Origin: Vermamoeba vermiformis
Taxonomy: Eukaryota > Tubulinea > Echinamoebida
NCBI GenBank assembly: GCA_045837725.1
Contig: JBEWZL010000219.1
Coordinates: 186,001-250,000 of the forward strand
Direction of reading: 5' to 3'
Length of the DNA: 64,000 bases
Shown here: positions 10,831 to 21,488 of the stretch, one piece after another
How the letters are laid out: each line of letters opens with the position of its first letter
How positions within the stretch are numbered: the first letter of the stretch is position 1
The notes under the pieces: model-generated
Databases searched by the model: none
The model's input: the letters and a program-made list of their open reading frames with translations, nothing else
What the model was told of the DNA's origin: nothing
Translations under genes and position numbers: made by a program

Positions 10831-13800
10831 ATGGAGAACGACCGCAGATCAATGTCCCCAGGTCGAGAAAAACGAGTTCGCGTAGTGAATCATCGAGACT
10901 ATGGCAAGTTAAGCACCAAGTCACCGCGACTGACGAGCAAAGGAGATCGGACTTTACGGGATTTGCTGCGCGACTTCGCAACGGACAAACGAGCTTTCAT
11001 CAACACCTCCACTATTTTAGTAGACGTAAGTAATATGACAACAATTTTTGTCGCACAACCTTCTGTTTATTCTCAACGTACAATTAATTTTTGTTGTACC
11101 AATTTGGATTCCGTTTTGAAAATTATTAATTGTATTGTATGCAGCTTTATATGATCCCGATTAAGGCCAGAAAAATATTAAACGATAGGGAAACTGAAGA
11201 GATGTTCTGCAACATCCGTCAAATTATTGCTGCTGAACAACAAGCGTTGAAAGTCGTCGAGGAAGAGCTCCACGGCGATGAAGCTGATGTAATTAGCATA
11301 ATTAAAGGGATGGTAAGGTTAAAGTTTTATAATAAGGAGCTAGCGGACGGAGTTAATTTTTGGTTTCAGCTGGAGAATCTGAACATTTTTGGAACGTACT
11401 GCCGAAACTTACCCAAAGCAATGTCATTGTTAGTTTGGTACCGCAAGATACCTACATTCGTCGAGTTCGAGAAGGTATGCATAGTTGCAGCTATTTTTTT
11501 TAAAAATAGCATTGGATGTTGATCTTTCTTTGGCAGAATCGGTTACAGGCGAGCACTCTAGGCCTCGATAACTTATTGACTTACCCCTTCGAACAAATCA
11601 AAAGATACGACCGGATTCTAGCTGTACGTCGAACGCTACAAACCTAAACACGATCTTAACGTCTCGATCTAGGACTGGGTGCCATTCTTTCGCTCAACAG
11701 ATTTATACCCTGAATTTGAAGTCAGTCGTTCGCGTATATTAGATTATATCGACGATTTGAGAAAACAAGTTGATGGGCTCATTGACAAGCAAAAAGTGGT
11801 GGACATTATTGCAACAATAGATCCGAGCAGCATTAACTGCGAGGTAAGTTCATCGCTTTGACTAGCCACACAATACTAACTGCTTGTGCAATCAGCTCAG
11901 TACCCCTACAACAACATTCGTGAAAGAGGGTGTAGTCCACGTGCTCGTTAAACAGCTGTTCATCTCGAAGAAAGAGAAGAGTTCGACGAAAGTGAAATTT
12001 TCAAAAAAGCCCGAAGAGGTGTTGATCTACTTGTTCAGCGACTCTATTATAGTGCTCAGACGCAAGAAGAATAAGAACAACAAGAAGAAGAGGCCTGTCG
12101 AGTTGTACGATAACAAGCTGCTCGCGCGCATTCCACTGGCCACGAGTAGATTCATCATCGTAAGTGATGCGACGGCACAAAAAGTGTTGCAGTTTGTGCA
12201 CGACGGTCTGTCGTATGCATTCTTGTTCGACAATGAGCGCGTGTGGCGTGATTGGCAGAAGAAGATTAAAGCGCAGGTCAAAGAGTCGATGAAGAAGAAG
12301 ATCCAAAAAGACAAAGATCACCCGATTTTGCCTAAATGTAAGAACAACAGTCACAATATCTAGTACTGACTAAGTATAGCTGCGAGAATGAGTAAGCGCG
12401 GAGTTGAATGGGCCAAGAAGTATCACACCATGGACACTCCGCAACAGCCCATAGTCAAGTACGATCGACTCTCGTTTGGTACTATTTATTAATAGTGTTT
12501 ATAGAACTGAAGTGGCTGAAGTCCCAAAGACGCCTCGAAATTCGGAATTTCAGAACCAAACTCTGTTTCAGTTCAAACACCGCACAACGAGCTTCAACAG
12601 TGTCGTGAAGAACGATGTCAAAGTAGTCTCGCACGCCACGCCGCAGAGCAAAAAGCGCCACCGCGATAGCACATTTGAAGTTGTCTTGAGACCACGTGCC
12701 TTCACCATCGCCTCAACAGAGTACTCCATTGTGCCGGGTGCGTGTTGCAATGTGCTGCGTATTGAGTACTAATGAGTGGTCCGCAGAGTCATTTCCAGTT
12801 GTAGAAGAGCCAGAGTTTGGCAGCACGAGCTTTAACTCGTTGAAATGGGCGAAGGTGTTGAACGTTGACACTGACTCACCTGTTAACACGCCACCTGTTT
12901 CCCCAAGCGAATCAAAGAGTCTCATGTCCCCTCGCATATCAGAGCTTGTCAAAAAGTTCTCTTCCGATTTGACTTCAGAGTGCTTCTCCACGCAACAACG
13001 AGAACAACACGAATGTCACTGATGTGAAGTCGGCACTGTCCCTCCCTGCACTAGCCAATGCAAGCACAAATCCAATCGATGCATTGTCTCCGCGATCATT
13101 GAGCAATCTCTATCGACCCGAGTCTATATCCCCGAGAAGTCGAGGTGCTCAAGTGACAGCTCCAGTGGAGAAACGACCTGCCTCACCACCCCGACCTTCC
13201 GTTGAATCGGATCCAAAGCCTGAGCACAAAAATTTGCCAGAGAGCAAGCCAGAGGAACCTAGCCGAGGAGTGAATACCACGACTGAGTCTCCGCTGGGTG
13301 CAAGAAAGCTGCTGGGTAGATCGGGCTCTATCATGATTGGCGGACGATCGAATTTGATCAACACTGGATCCAACACTAGCAGCAGCAACTCAACGCCAAA
13401 GATCTCACCTCGCAGCACAACAGACCCTTCACTCAACACAGAGGCTGTCAACGAAGCAGGAAGTAACAGTGCCAGTGTCTCATCGCCTTCACTCTCACGC
13501 GGTTGGACAAGAGTGGGAAGCAGTGGAAATTTGAACACTAGTGGCTCTGTTGAACAAAAAGGTGAAGAACAGCGACGAGCACTCGCAAGCAGTGATTGGC
13601 ACACGAGGTTCAAGCTCTCCGCGCGCTGATGCCGAGGGAAATAACAACAACTTAGTTTCACCTCGCGAGGACAAACTGCACAACATTGATGCCTCATTAA
13701 AGAGCGATATTGATAGTAAGTTAAATGATTTTTATTGGACAACATTCCGTGCAATTAGTAACAATCTCCGCAGATTTCGATTACGACCCCGATTGGCAGT

Positions 13801-14330
13801 TCGGATTCACGCAAGACGGACGATTGTACTATTACAACACCAAACTCAATCAGCGCACTTGGGAACGACCCAAAAACATAATGCCCAATCCCATTCTCGA
13901 TGACGTCAATGCACCGCACAACTGGCGCGAGATGTTTTCACCGCAGGGCTATGTCTATTACCTCAATGTGGTCACCAAGCAGACGAGTTGGTTCCGCACC
14001 TACTTGCCCGCACAGCACGCGCAGCTCTTGTCGTACTACAACTCACTCTTGCTCTCAGCACTGCGCAACAAACGAGCGGAGAACGGGGCCACGAGTCCCC
14101 TCGCGAGTCCCAAGGCGAGTGACCAGTTGCTGGACTCGCAGTGGAAGGAGGTGGTGTCGCCTGATGGACGGCGATTCTACTTCAATGAATTGACACAGAC
14201 TGCATCGTGGAACCCTCCAACGAATTCCAATCTACTGAACTTGACTGCGCTGTCTCAAACAAACTCGATTTTCAGTCCAGCCAAGGACGAGGACGAGAAG
14301 AAGTTGAAACGAAAGAAGAGCAAAGCTTAG
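10831..14330 (+). CDS. DH-PH RhoGEF with three C-terminal WW domains
   Basis: Well-supported exons: 10831-11025, 11145-11312, 11370-11474, 11537-11623, 11673-11843, 11896-12337, 12380-12458, 12505-12737, 12787 onward, and 13774-14330 after an intron at 13716-13773. The DH (RhoGEF) domain spans ~60-240 (LRDLLRDFATDKRAFI, ENLNIFGTYC, LLTYPFEQIKRYDRIL), followed by a PH domain to ~385 (VLIYLFSDSIIVLRRK ... WRDWQKKIK). A long Ser/Pro region with repeated SPR motifs follows, then three WW domains (FTQDGRLYYYNTKLNQRTW, SPQGYVYYLNVVTKQTSW, SPDGRRFYFNELTQTASW) and a Lys-rich tail. It would activate Rho/Rac GTPases and bind Pro-rich partners. The frame breaks twice inside the Ser-rich region (12970-13022 and 13541-13629). 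Very short introns (12948-12978 and 13562-13592, 31 nt each) or sequence indels would repair it. Confidence 0.85.
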
Positions 14331-14899
14331 GCGAACGTGTACATAAAGATAAATAAGTAATCGTTAAATACAAACTTACCATACAAAATTCGCTTGAAGG
14401 CCGATTATCTGACGCGCACAAAGAAGAAAATCTATCCAGACTCGCCTTAATAAATACGTAAAACTGCGTGACAAGCGTAGATCTTGCTCTTTCCTATCAC
14501 TAATAATTAGTTCTAAATTCGTTAAATAATTATTACCACAGCAAAATATACAAAGCAAAAACCAAATGTTGGTTTTCTGCTCCTCACAAGAAAATTGCGG
14601 CTGGTTCTTTTCTTGACAGGCCGTATTTCCTCCACGACGCGTTCAAACAAAGGAAGTTTCGGTCAATATTCATCTTATTATAGTCACTCTTGTCCACTCC
14701 GCTGCTCGTTGTTAGGAATTAGTGTTCCGGTGACTTCTCCGCTTCTTTTGGCATTTTTGGGCAGTAAAATTCTTGAAGCAAATTACACTTATTGCACGTC
14801 AAGATTCAAAAATTAACAACAAAACCGACACCCATGATTTTGTATTTGTAATAGCATCGACACAACTGCAGTATCACAACTATTAGATCAGAACAAGCA
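14331..14899. other. intergenic, 569 bp
   Basis: Spacer between the RhoGEF stop and the TKL kinase start. Small ORFs on both strands show no coding character. Promoter of the kinase must be here; no motif identified. Confidence 0.4.
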
Positions 14900-17601
14900 G
14901 ATGGCAGACAAATCACACAAAAAGCATAAAGATAAAAGTAAGTATAGCATTATTAGTATTAATATTAAATATCTTGCATAATTCTCGTGTAATCAAGCAA
15001 AGGGAGAATTCCGATCACCGTTTCAGTCCTGTTATTTATAATTGCGCATATTTCAATATATCCGCGCTACTTTAATTATATATAAAAATAGTTGATTAAT
15101 AATTGCAAAGATATTTGGGTCAATAATCGACACCAAATTTATTTTCCGATCAATAGGTACCCGCCTTTTCGTTTAGAATATTATTCAATTACTATTACAA
15201 TGTATTTAAGCATCTTTAGCTCTAGTATGGAATTACGCTTTATCTTATTCCCTTTCTTATCGCTGCTTCGTGAAAACTTTTAGGTGATCAAAGACGATCT
15301 CCGAAAACTATTGATTCTTGAACGAATAACTCGATCATGAATGATCATCGCATAGATCCACCTTACCTCTAATATCTTTCTTAAATAATTCTAACCGCAG
15401 ACAAATATTATAAAATAGGATCGGATGTTATCCTTTTTACGTTGATCCGAGCAAAATCTTTTCTCATACGATTAAATGATCTAAATCATAGGACAAAACA
15501 CGGGTAGATCATGTTTGTTAATATTTCTAAATATAGGTTCGAAAGACAAATCCAACCGAGACTCCAGAACCATCAAGACCGACTCACCTCGCCACTCGGT
15601 GCACGAAAACAACCACAAAGAGCACACGAGAGACCACTCTAACCATAAAGAGCCCAAAGACAATGCTTTACGACGCACCGACAGTGATCTAAATTCCGGC
15701 GTGCCAGATCTAGTTAGCCCACGAGGTATTTCTCAATTATTATACTCATTTATACTACCCGATATATACGCTATTGTTAGCTTGGGCTTGCGGTTTCATG
15801 AAATCATAGATATTCAACTAAAAGTGACACGTGACGCCTGACATTTGCCAAATAAGTCGCTTGAGCTGATTTTTGATTCACAGAATCTAAGCGAACGGAG
15901 AGAGAACGCAAGCACAAAGAGCACCACAAGGACCGCGAGCACCATCACAAGGACAAGGATCGCGAGCACCGAGACAAAGAGCACAAAAAAGTTTCGAGTC
16001 CGCGACGTCATGCCACGGAGTCGGTTACAGTGCAACAACGCGAACAAGAGCACGTGATCAATGTGACGAATAAGGACGACGATTACAGCGAGGTCACGAT
16101 CAGCAACTACTATACACCCAATGGCAACAACACCGCCCCAGCGCTGGATGGCTTCATCGTGAAGAGCACTGACTTGTCCAGTCCGCGTCACGACTCTGCC
16201 ATTGCGATTCCAAAGCGCGTTGAGTCTGACAGCGATGTTTACTCGAGTCAAGTCAACTCACCGCTTGTCTCTTCGGGCACCAAGGTAACGCTAACAGAGT
16301 CGATTGCGTACAATGCTCACGGGCTGTTTAGTCCTTACAGAGTTCAGCAAGTCCACCAGGGATGCATTCACTGGCCTCCTCAGGGGTGTCTGAAAGTGAA
16401 CCAGGCCGCGCGCTGCCAGAGATTGAATGGAAAGAACTCGTGCTGGACTTGGAGAACGTGCTGGGAACCGGTGCATTTGTGAGTACCGCCATGCATTGTG
16501 AATCGTGTGCTCATACTGCAATAATAGGGAATTGTGTATAAAGCCAAGTGGCGAGGAGCAACAGTCGCAGTGAAGCAGTTGAAGGGCATTGATGCGGAGA
16601 ACTTGGAACACTTCAAACGCGAAGCTCGTATCATGCAGTAAGTGTCAAAGTGTCAAAATATTCATCAATCGATCTCACCACTCATCAACAGCAAAATTGG
16701 CAATCACCCCAACATTGTGCGCCTGTGTGGTATCTGTACCGAGCCCGGCTTATATGCCATTGTCACCCCTTGTTACAAACACGGTAAGTTGAAATAAGCG
16801 TGTCAGTCAGCGAGCTAATTGTCCAATCAGGTTCTGTGCACGATCAAATTGTGAAGAACAAAGTCAAGTTGGAGTGGCATCAAATCGTTAAAATTGCACG
16901 TGACGCGGCAGCAGGTACGGCACTAAATACATCCTCGTGAGCGCTTGATGACTTACACTTGACAGGTGTCTATCACTTGCACTGCGAGCGATTCATACAT
17001 CGTGACATTGCAGCGCGCAATGTGTTGTTAGACGATCAGTGGAATGCCATGGTGTCAGACTTCTCGCTCTCACGCATTCTGTCACCGGGCATGGCTGGAC
17101 ACAAAACTGTTTCTGCGTTTGGACCCATCAAATGGATGCCACCAGAGGCTCTTCTTCATCAGCATTACTCGTCCAAATCTGACGCGTATTCATTCGGCAT
17201 ATTCTTGTGGGAATTGGTGCGTGATCAAATTGATTCTATCAGTGGCACTTGCATTCATACTAACTTGATATCATCTTCAGTACTATCGCGATGATCCATA
17301 CAATGGCATGAAGGCCATCGAGGTCATACCACGCGTGTTGAAGGGAGAGCGGCCACAGATCACTGAGAACTGTGACCCGTTGTTCAAACAGCTGATGGAG
17401 CAGTGTTGGCTCGAAGATCCAGAGAAGCGTCCGTCCTTCCGCCACATTGTAGACTTACTCGACAACTACTACGAGGAGCTGTTGCACCACATGACGCGCA
17501 ATGCCTCGTCGAGTCCGCAAGGCACCGCTAGTCCCATTACAAGTCCTTCAAACAGCTCTGGCAACAACAGCAATGGCAGTGTGAGCAGTCTCAACTCGTG
17601 A
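14900..17601 (+). CDS. tyrosine-kinase-like protein kinase with DFS motif
   Basis: Nine exons (14900-14936, 15537-15725, 15884-16284, 16341-16478, 16528-16637, 16692-16783, 16831-16914, 16966-17216, 17281-17601) give 540 aa. Residues 1-~230 are low-complexity, very rich in His, Lys, Asp and Arg (KEHHKDREHHHKDKD). The kinase domain follows: Gly loop LGTGAFGIVYKAKW, VAVKQL with the ATP-binding Lys, HPNIVRLCG, catalytic loop FIHRDIAARNVLL, activation segment starting DFS rather than DFG, MPPEAL, SDAYSFGIFLWEL, and RPSFRHIVDLL. HRDIAARN is typical of tyrosine kinases and some TKL kinases. The Mg-binding Asp is kept but the Gly is Ser. The C-terminal tail is Ser/Asn-rich. Probably active, with unusual activation-loop dynamics; substrate unknown. 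Confidence 0.88.
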
Positions 17602-17779
17602 GCTTTGTTCCAATTTTGAATGTGTTTTTGGACGGCAAAGCATCGTCATAGCCCTAATCTCTGTAATTATAACGCGAATTGTAAAAAATAAATCTTGTAA
17701 ATCTTGTCAGCACGTGGCATCAAAGTCAGATTTTTGTTGCTTATACCTTTCAAATACTAATACTTGACAACAGCACAAC

Positions 17780-18340
17780 ATGTCCATTTATTTCAAGCAA
17801 GACAAAGTCGAAACATCGCTCAAGGGTTACGAGGTTCGTTTTGTTGCACTCGAACAGATCTGTTTGGATTATTTATTAATTTTAATTATATCTGTACAGC
17901 GTGATGACTCTGAAGACGTTTGGGACACTGATCCGTAAGCGTAATCGCTACCAAATTAATTCCGAAATTGACTGATAATTCTTCTCGCAGTAATTACGTC
18001 AACAATGTGTCTGAAAAGGAGCAAAGGTATTGATAACTATAAAATAATAGTTGATTGCCTCAAAGCAATGTGGGATCCGCCTAAAATTTCATAATCTCGC
18101 CTATTTTACCTATTCTAATCATTTATTAGAATGGGTTCAGCATTGATTAAGCCCACTGAAGATATGGGCGCTATTAACTTGGCTGAACTGCGCAAGGAGA
18201 CGCATCAGGCTGTTGACGAGTCTAGGTAACTAACTGCAGTCTTCTTGTTTATGTAACTAGCACTACTAACGAATATTCATATTATACATAGACAACAGAA
18301 CCTGCATCCTTCGCAAAAGCATACTTACGGCTCAAAATAA
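17780..18340 (+). CDS. stand-alone cortactin N-terminal acidic (NTA)-like protein
   Basis: Five exons (17780-17833, 17900-17934, 17991-18026, 18130-18225, 18292-18340) give 89 aa. Residues ~22-40, EDVWDTDPNYVNNVSEKEQR, match the cortactin/HS1 NTA block (acidic-Trp-x-TDPDFVNDVSEEEQR) almost position by position. A linker with an INLAELRKE helix-like segment follows, as in cortactin (INIHKLRE), and the protein ends at HTYGSK, where cortactin begins its actin-binding repeats (HGYGGKFG). No full repeats and no SH3 domain follow. The first 18 residues (FKQDKVETSLKGYE) faintly resemble a cortactin repeat unit. In cortactin the NTA binds and activates the Arp2/3 complex through the acidic-Trp motif; here it would do so without the filament-binding part. 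Upstream ATG context is clean and the stop is TAA. Confidence 0.75.
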
Positions 18341-18507
18341 CTAAGTTTACCCACTCACCTGATCCGTATTTTGTAGCAATAAATCCAATGGAGTTAATAA
18401 TCGCATATAATTGCCCTTGTTACAAAAAATAATACGAATGTTGGTCAACTCAATCAGTTTCTAGTAGCGTGTCAATTTCAAAGGCAATTTCCACCTTCCA
18501 GCGACAG

Positions 18508-19944
18508 ATGAACAGAACACTCGTTTCAAGTCTGTTTCGCCGTGCCTTTGTAACCAAGAAATTTACTTCTCTAAAGCCACTCACTCGCTGTTATTCAAGT
18601 AAGTTTGAATGCTCGATTGGATCGGTCGCACAACATTGAAAAAATATTACAAAAAATACCAATAAATATTCTGAAATTTATTGAAGTCATATTGATGTTG
18701 AGAAGATCAGGAAGGTTTTTGTAATAAAAATATTTTCCTTTCAGAGGCCCGTTCAATGGACTACAAAACTCGACCGAGCAATATCATAGCCCTGGGCCAG
18801 CTGTGCTCCACCTCAAATATCGATGAAAATTACAATCAATGCGAGTGGCTGGCAGAACGTGCCAAACAGAGCAATGCGAAGATGTTGTGTTTGCCGGGTA
18901 CGTACCAGACCGTGCACTGCATGACTGAGCACGTGACTTACACTTTCTTAATATAGAATGCTTCGCGTACATGGCTGAACAAGACGGTGATTCGTACAAG
19001 AACTCTGAGTACCTGCACGACGGCAAGAACTTGGCACGATACAAAGGTATGGAGGATCTAGTGGCGATCACAGTATAGATATTCATGAATGGATTAGATC
19101 TCGCGAGGAGATTAGGACTGTGGATGTCATTGGGAGGATTCCACGAGCGATCAGACGTTGAGGGCAAAGTGTTCAACTCGCATCTGATCCTGAACGACCG
19201 CGGCGAGATCGTGACTGTGTACCGCAAGATTCACATGTTCAAAGTGAGCATTGCTAACGGACCCAACTTGGACGAGAACAAGTCCACGCAAGCTGGTGAT
19301 GTAAGTCGCAATTCAATATGATTGGTGGCTTTATGCTCATTGTATTCCACTTAGCAACTAGTGCTCGTCGACACACCACTCGGCAAGATTGGACTGACGA
19401 CGTGTTACGATCTCAGGTCAGTAGTAGCAGTGCTCGTCATTGACGCGCGATTGATTGTGCGTGCAGATTTCCAGAGCTGTATTTAGCACTGTCCAAGTCA
19501 GGAGCACAAATCATATTGGTGCCATCAGGTAGACTACAACAATGTACTATTGTATGCGCTCGCTTATTCACATCTTATCCAGCCTTCACCTTGATGACGG
19601 GCAAAGCACATTGGGAGCCGTTGTTGCGTGCTCGAGCCATTGAAAATCAAGTGTACATGGTGGCTGCAGCACAAGTCGGCACGCACAATCCCAAGCGAGT
19701 GTCGTTCGGTCACAGTCTCGTCGTAGATCCGTGGTATGTCGGCAATAACTTTACTAGTGCAGTATTAACATGAGGGCTATACAGGGGCACTGTCGTGGGC
19801 AATGCATCGGACAAGTACCCCGAGCTCGTGTTGGCAGACTTGGACTTGAGTTACATCGAACAAGTGCGACAGAGCATTCCAGTCAGCACGCATCGCAAGC
19901 CTCACGTGTACGGTGAGATCTTGACCGCGGATAAGACCAAATAA
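18508..19944 (+). CDS. NIT1-like carbon-nitrogen hydrolase (deaminated glutathione amidase)
   Basis: Eight exons (18508-18598, 18745-18897, 18957-19046, 19098-19300, 19355-19416, 19467-19528, 19583-19733, 19785-19944) give 323 aa. The nitrilase-superfamily triad is complete: Glu in LPECFAYM, Lys in VYRKIHMFK, Cys in [12 protein letters not shown]. Other family blocks are [40 protein letters not shown] and [11 protein letters not shown]. This pattern fits NIT1, which hydrolyses deaminated glutathione, a metabolite-repair step. The first ~30 residues ([19 protein letters not shown]) look like a mitochondrial presequence; starting at Met 36 (RSMDYKT) would give a cytosolic form. Convergent with the Sen2 gene, only 34 bp between stops. 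Confidence 0.92.
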
Positions 19945-19978
19945 ACGCGTGTAAATAGCTCTGTACCGGTACAGTAGT

Positions 19979-21128
19979 TCAATTGCGTGTCTTGCTCGGC
20001 TTCCATCGTCCAAACTTGACTTCGCGCACAGAGAACTGCGATAAATTTGATAAAATCTCGTTGTATTGCTCGTCAGTGGCATTAGTACCCGGCGGTGACA
20101 CGTTTGCAGGCCAAATGACATAGCACAATAACAGACCCTGAATAGTACCCGTGTTACAACTGTAGTAGAGTGATTTGCACGGCGATTTGACTTACTTTCT
20201 TAACAGTCTCAGAGACACGGTTCAAATTGTTCAACAACATCCACGTCACTGGTGGCTTGGCATGCTCTTGACACGTGTCACTGGCGCGTGTCGAACCATC
20301 ATTGTTCGTCTGCATCACCCTCTTGCTTGACGTCATATTCAGCGAGCACTCTGACGCCAAATCTAAACGTGTGTAAACAAGCATGTTCGAGCCAATGTCT
20401 CGCACTTACTCTGCGTGCACTACTTGCGGCGAGTCTTCGTAGATCAAGAAGTCGACGCCGTACTTGATGCCTGACTTGACAATCCAACCGCGCGATCGAT
20501 AGAAGTGATACGCTGCGTAGTGAGTGATGAACTGCGCATCTGATCGGCAGCACAATGGCCAGAGGTCTGCTGCTGTTGTAATGCTCTGAATAATTTATTA
20601 GAGCTGCGTTATAAAATTAATTATTCTTCATAATGCAATTTTCATTGGCAGTGAAGAGATAATTATTTAAAAAAATATTTTACCTGATCTCCACGCTTTA
20701 TCAGCAGTTTGTTTTCAAAACAATTGAGTATAAAAAATGAATCATATAAATTAAGTTGCAGCGGCTCGACAAAGCCTTCAGGCAAGGAGACAGGTGTATT
20801 TCCAGACTGATCCGTTTTTGGCTTCTTTCGTCGGTGGAATTTTGCATCGTGTACTATTATTATTATTTTCTATAAATGTTGGTTTGGTTCTAGACAGTAT
20901 CCCTTTGCCAAACGCGCCACTTCCGAACAGCTTCTCAATCTGATCTTTGTCAATAATCCACACGTGATTGTCGTGCCATTCGCCTTCGAATACTACGTCA
21001 CTGTCATTTAATAGCGTAATAGAGCACAGAGGGCGCTCTTGTGTTGTTTTGTACATTGTTTGGTGTGTTTGAAATTTTGAATTTCTCGGGGCATGGCAGT
21101 CTTCTCGCCTGAGCAGTACGTTAAACAT
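19979..21128 (-). CDS. tRNA-splicing endonuclease subunit Sen2
   Basis: Minus-strand exons: 21128-20684, 20585-20410, 20362-20196, 20137-19979. The N-terminal part carries the Sen2-type FGKGILSRTKP motif. The catalytic nuclease domain shows HYAAYHFYRSRGWIVKSG, then KYGVDFLIY (catalytic Tyr), VVHAEFGVRV (catalytic His) and RVSETVKKG (Lys), and ends LLLCYVIWP. With Sen34 it cleaves introns from pre-tRNA. The reading frame breaks twice by +1: once in an (AAT) tract near 20855 and once after VLAEYD near 20300-20340. No normal intron restores either without deleting conserved sequence, so sequence indels, a recent pseudogene, or recoding remain possible. All catalytic blocks survive, which argues against old decay. 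Confidence 0.85.
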
Positions 21129-21488
21129 ATGAACGCACCTCTTTAATCAACAAATCTCATCTTAAGCCAAATTCTCAGCTCCAGATAATAAATACTTTGG
21201 ATTTTCTATATTTGGAAAGAGGTATCTCGTCACGCGCCAGATCGACGTAACTGAACACTCAACGGTTCGAACATGGCTGGTCGACTGCTTGCTCTTGTGG
21301 GCCACAACCTGTTCAAAATTTAATATGGAGTGAATTCACTGCTTTTTTGACAACCGCGAAAATTTCTTGCTTTTTGATTTTGGTTTAATTAATGTAACTT
21401 ACAGGCACGAACAAACACAAACACAGAACCTTTTGGTATTCAAATATACATTCAATAGCTATTTAGAGAAAAAGTTCGCCTTGTCAAA
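21129..21488. promoter_or_regulatory. divergent promoter region Sen2 / Zn2Cys6 factor
   Basis: 360 bp between divergent start codons. No TATA box or repeated element was recognised. Confidence 0.35.

Noticed and set aside
13149-13754. 201-codon minus-strand ORF
   Set aside because: Antisense shadow of the RhoGEF Ser/Pro-rich exon; codon bias of the sense strand accounts for it.
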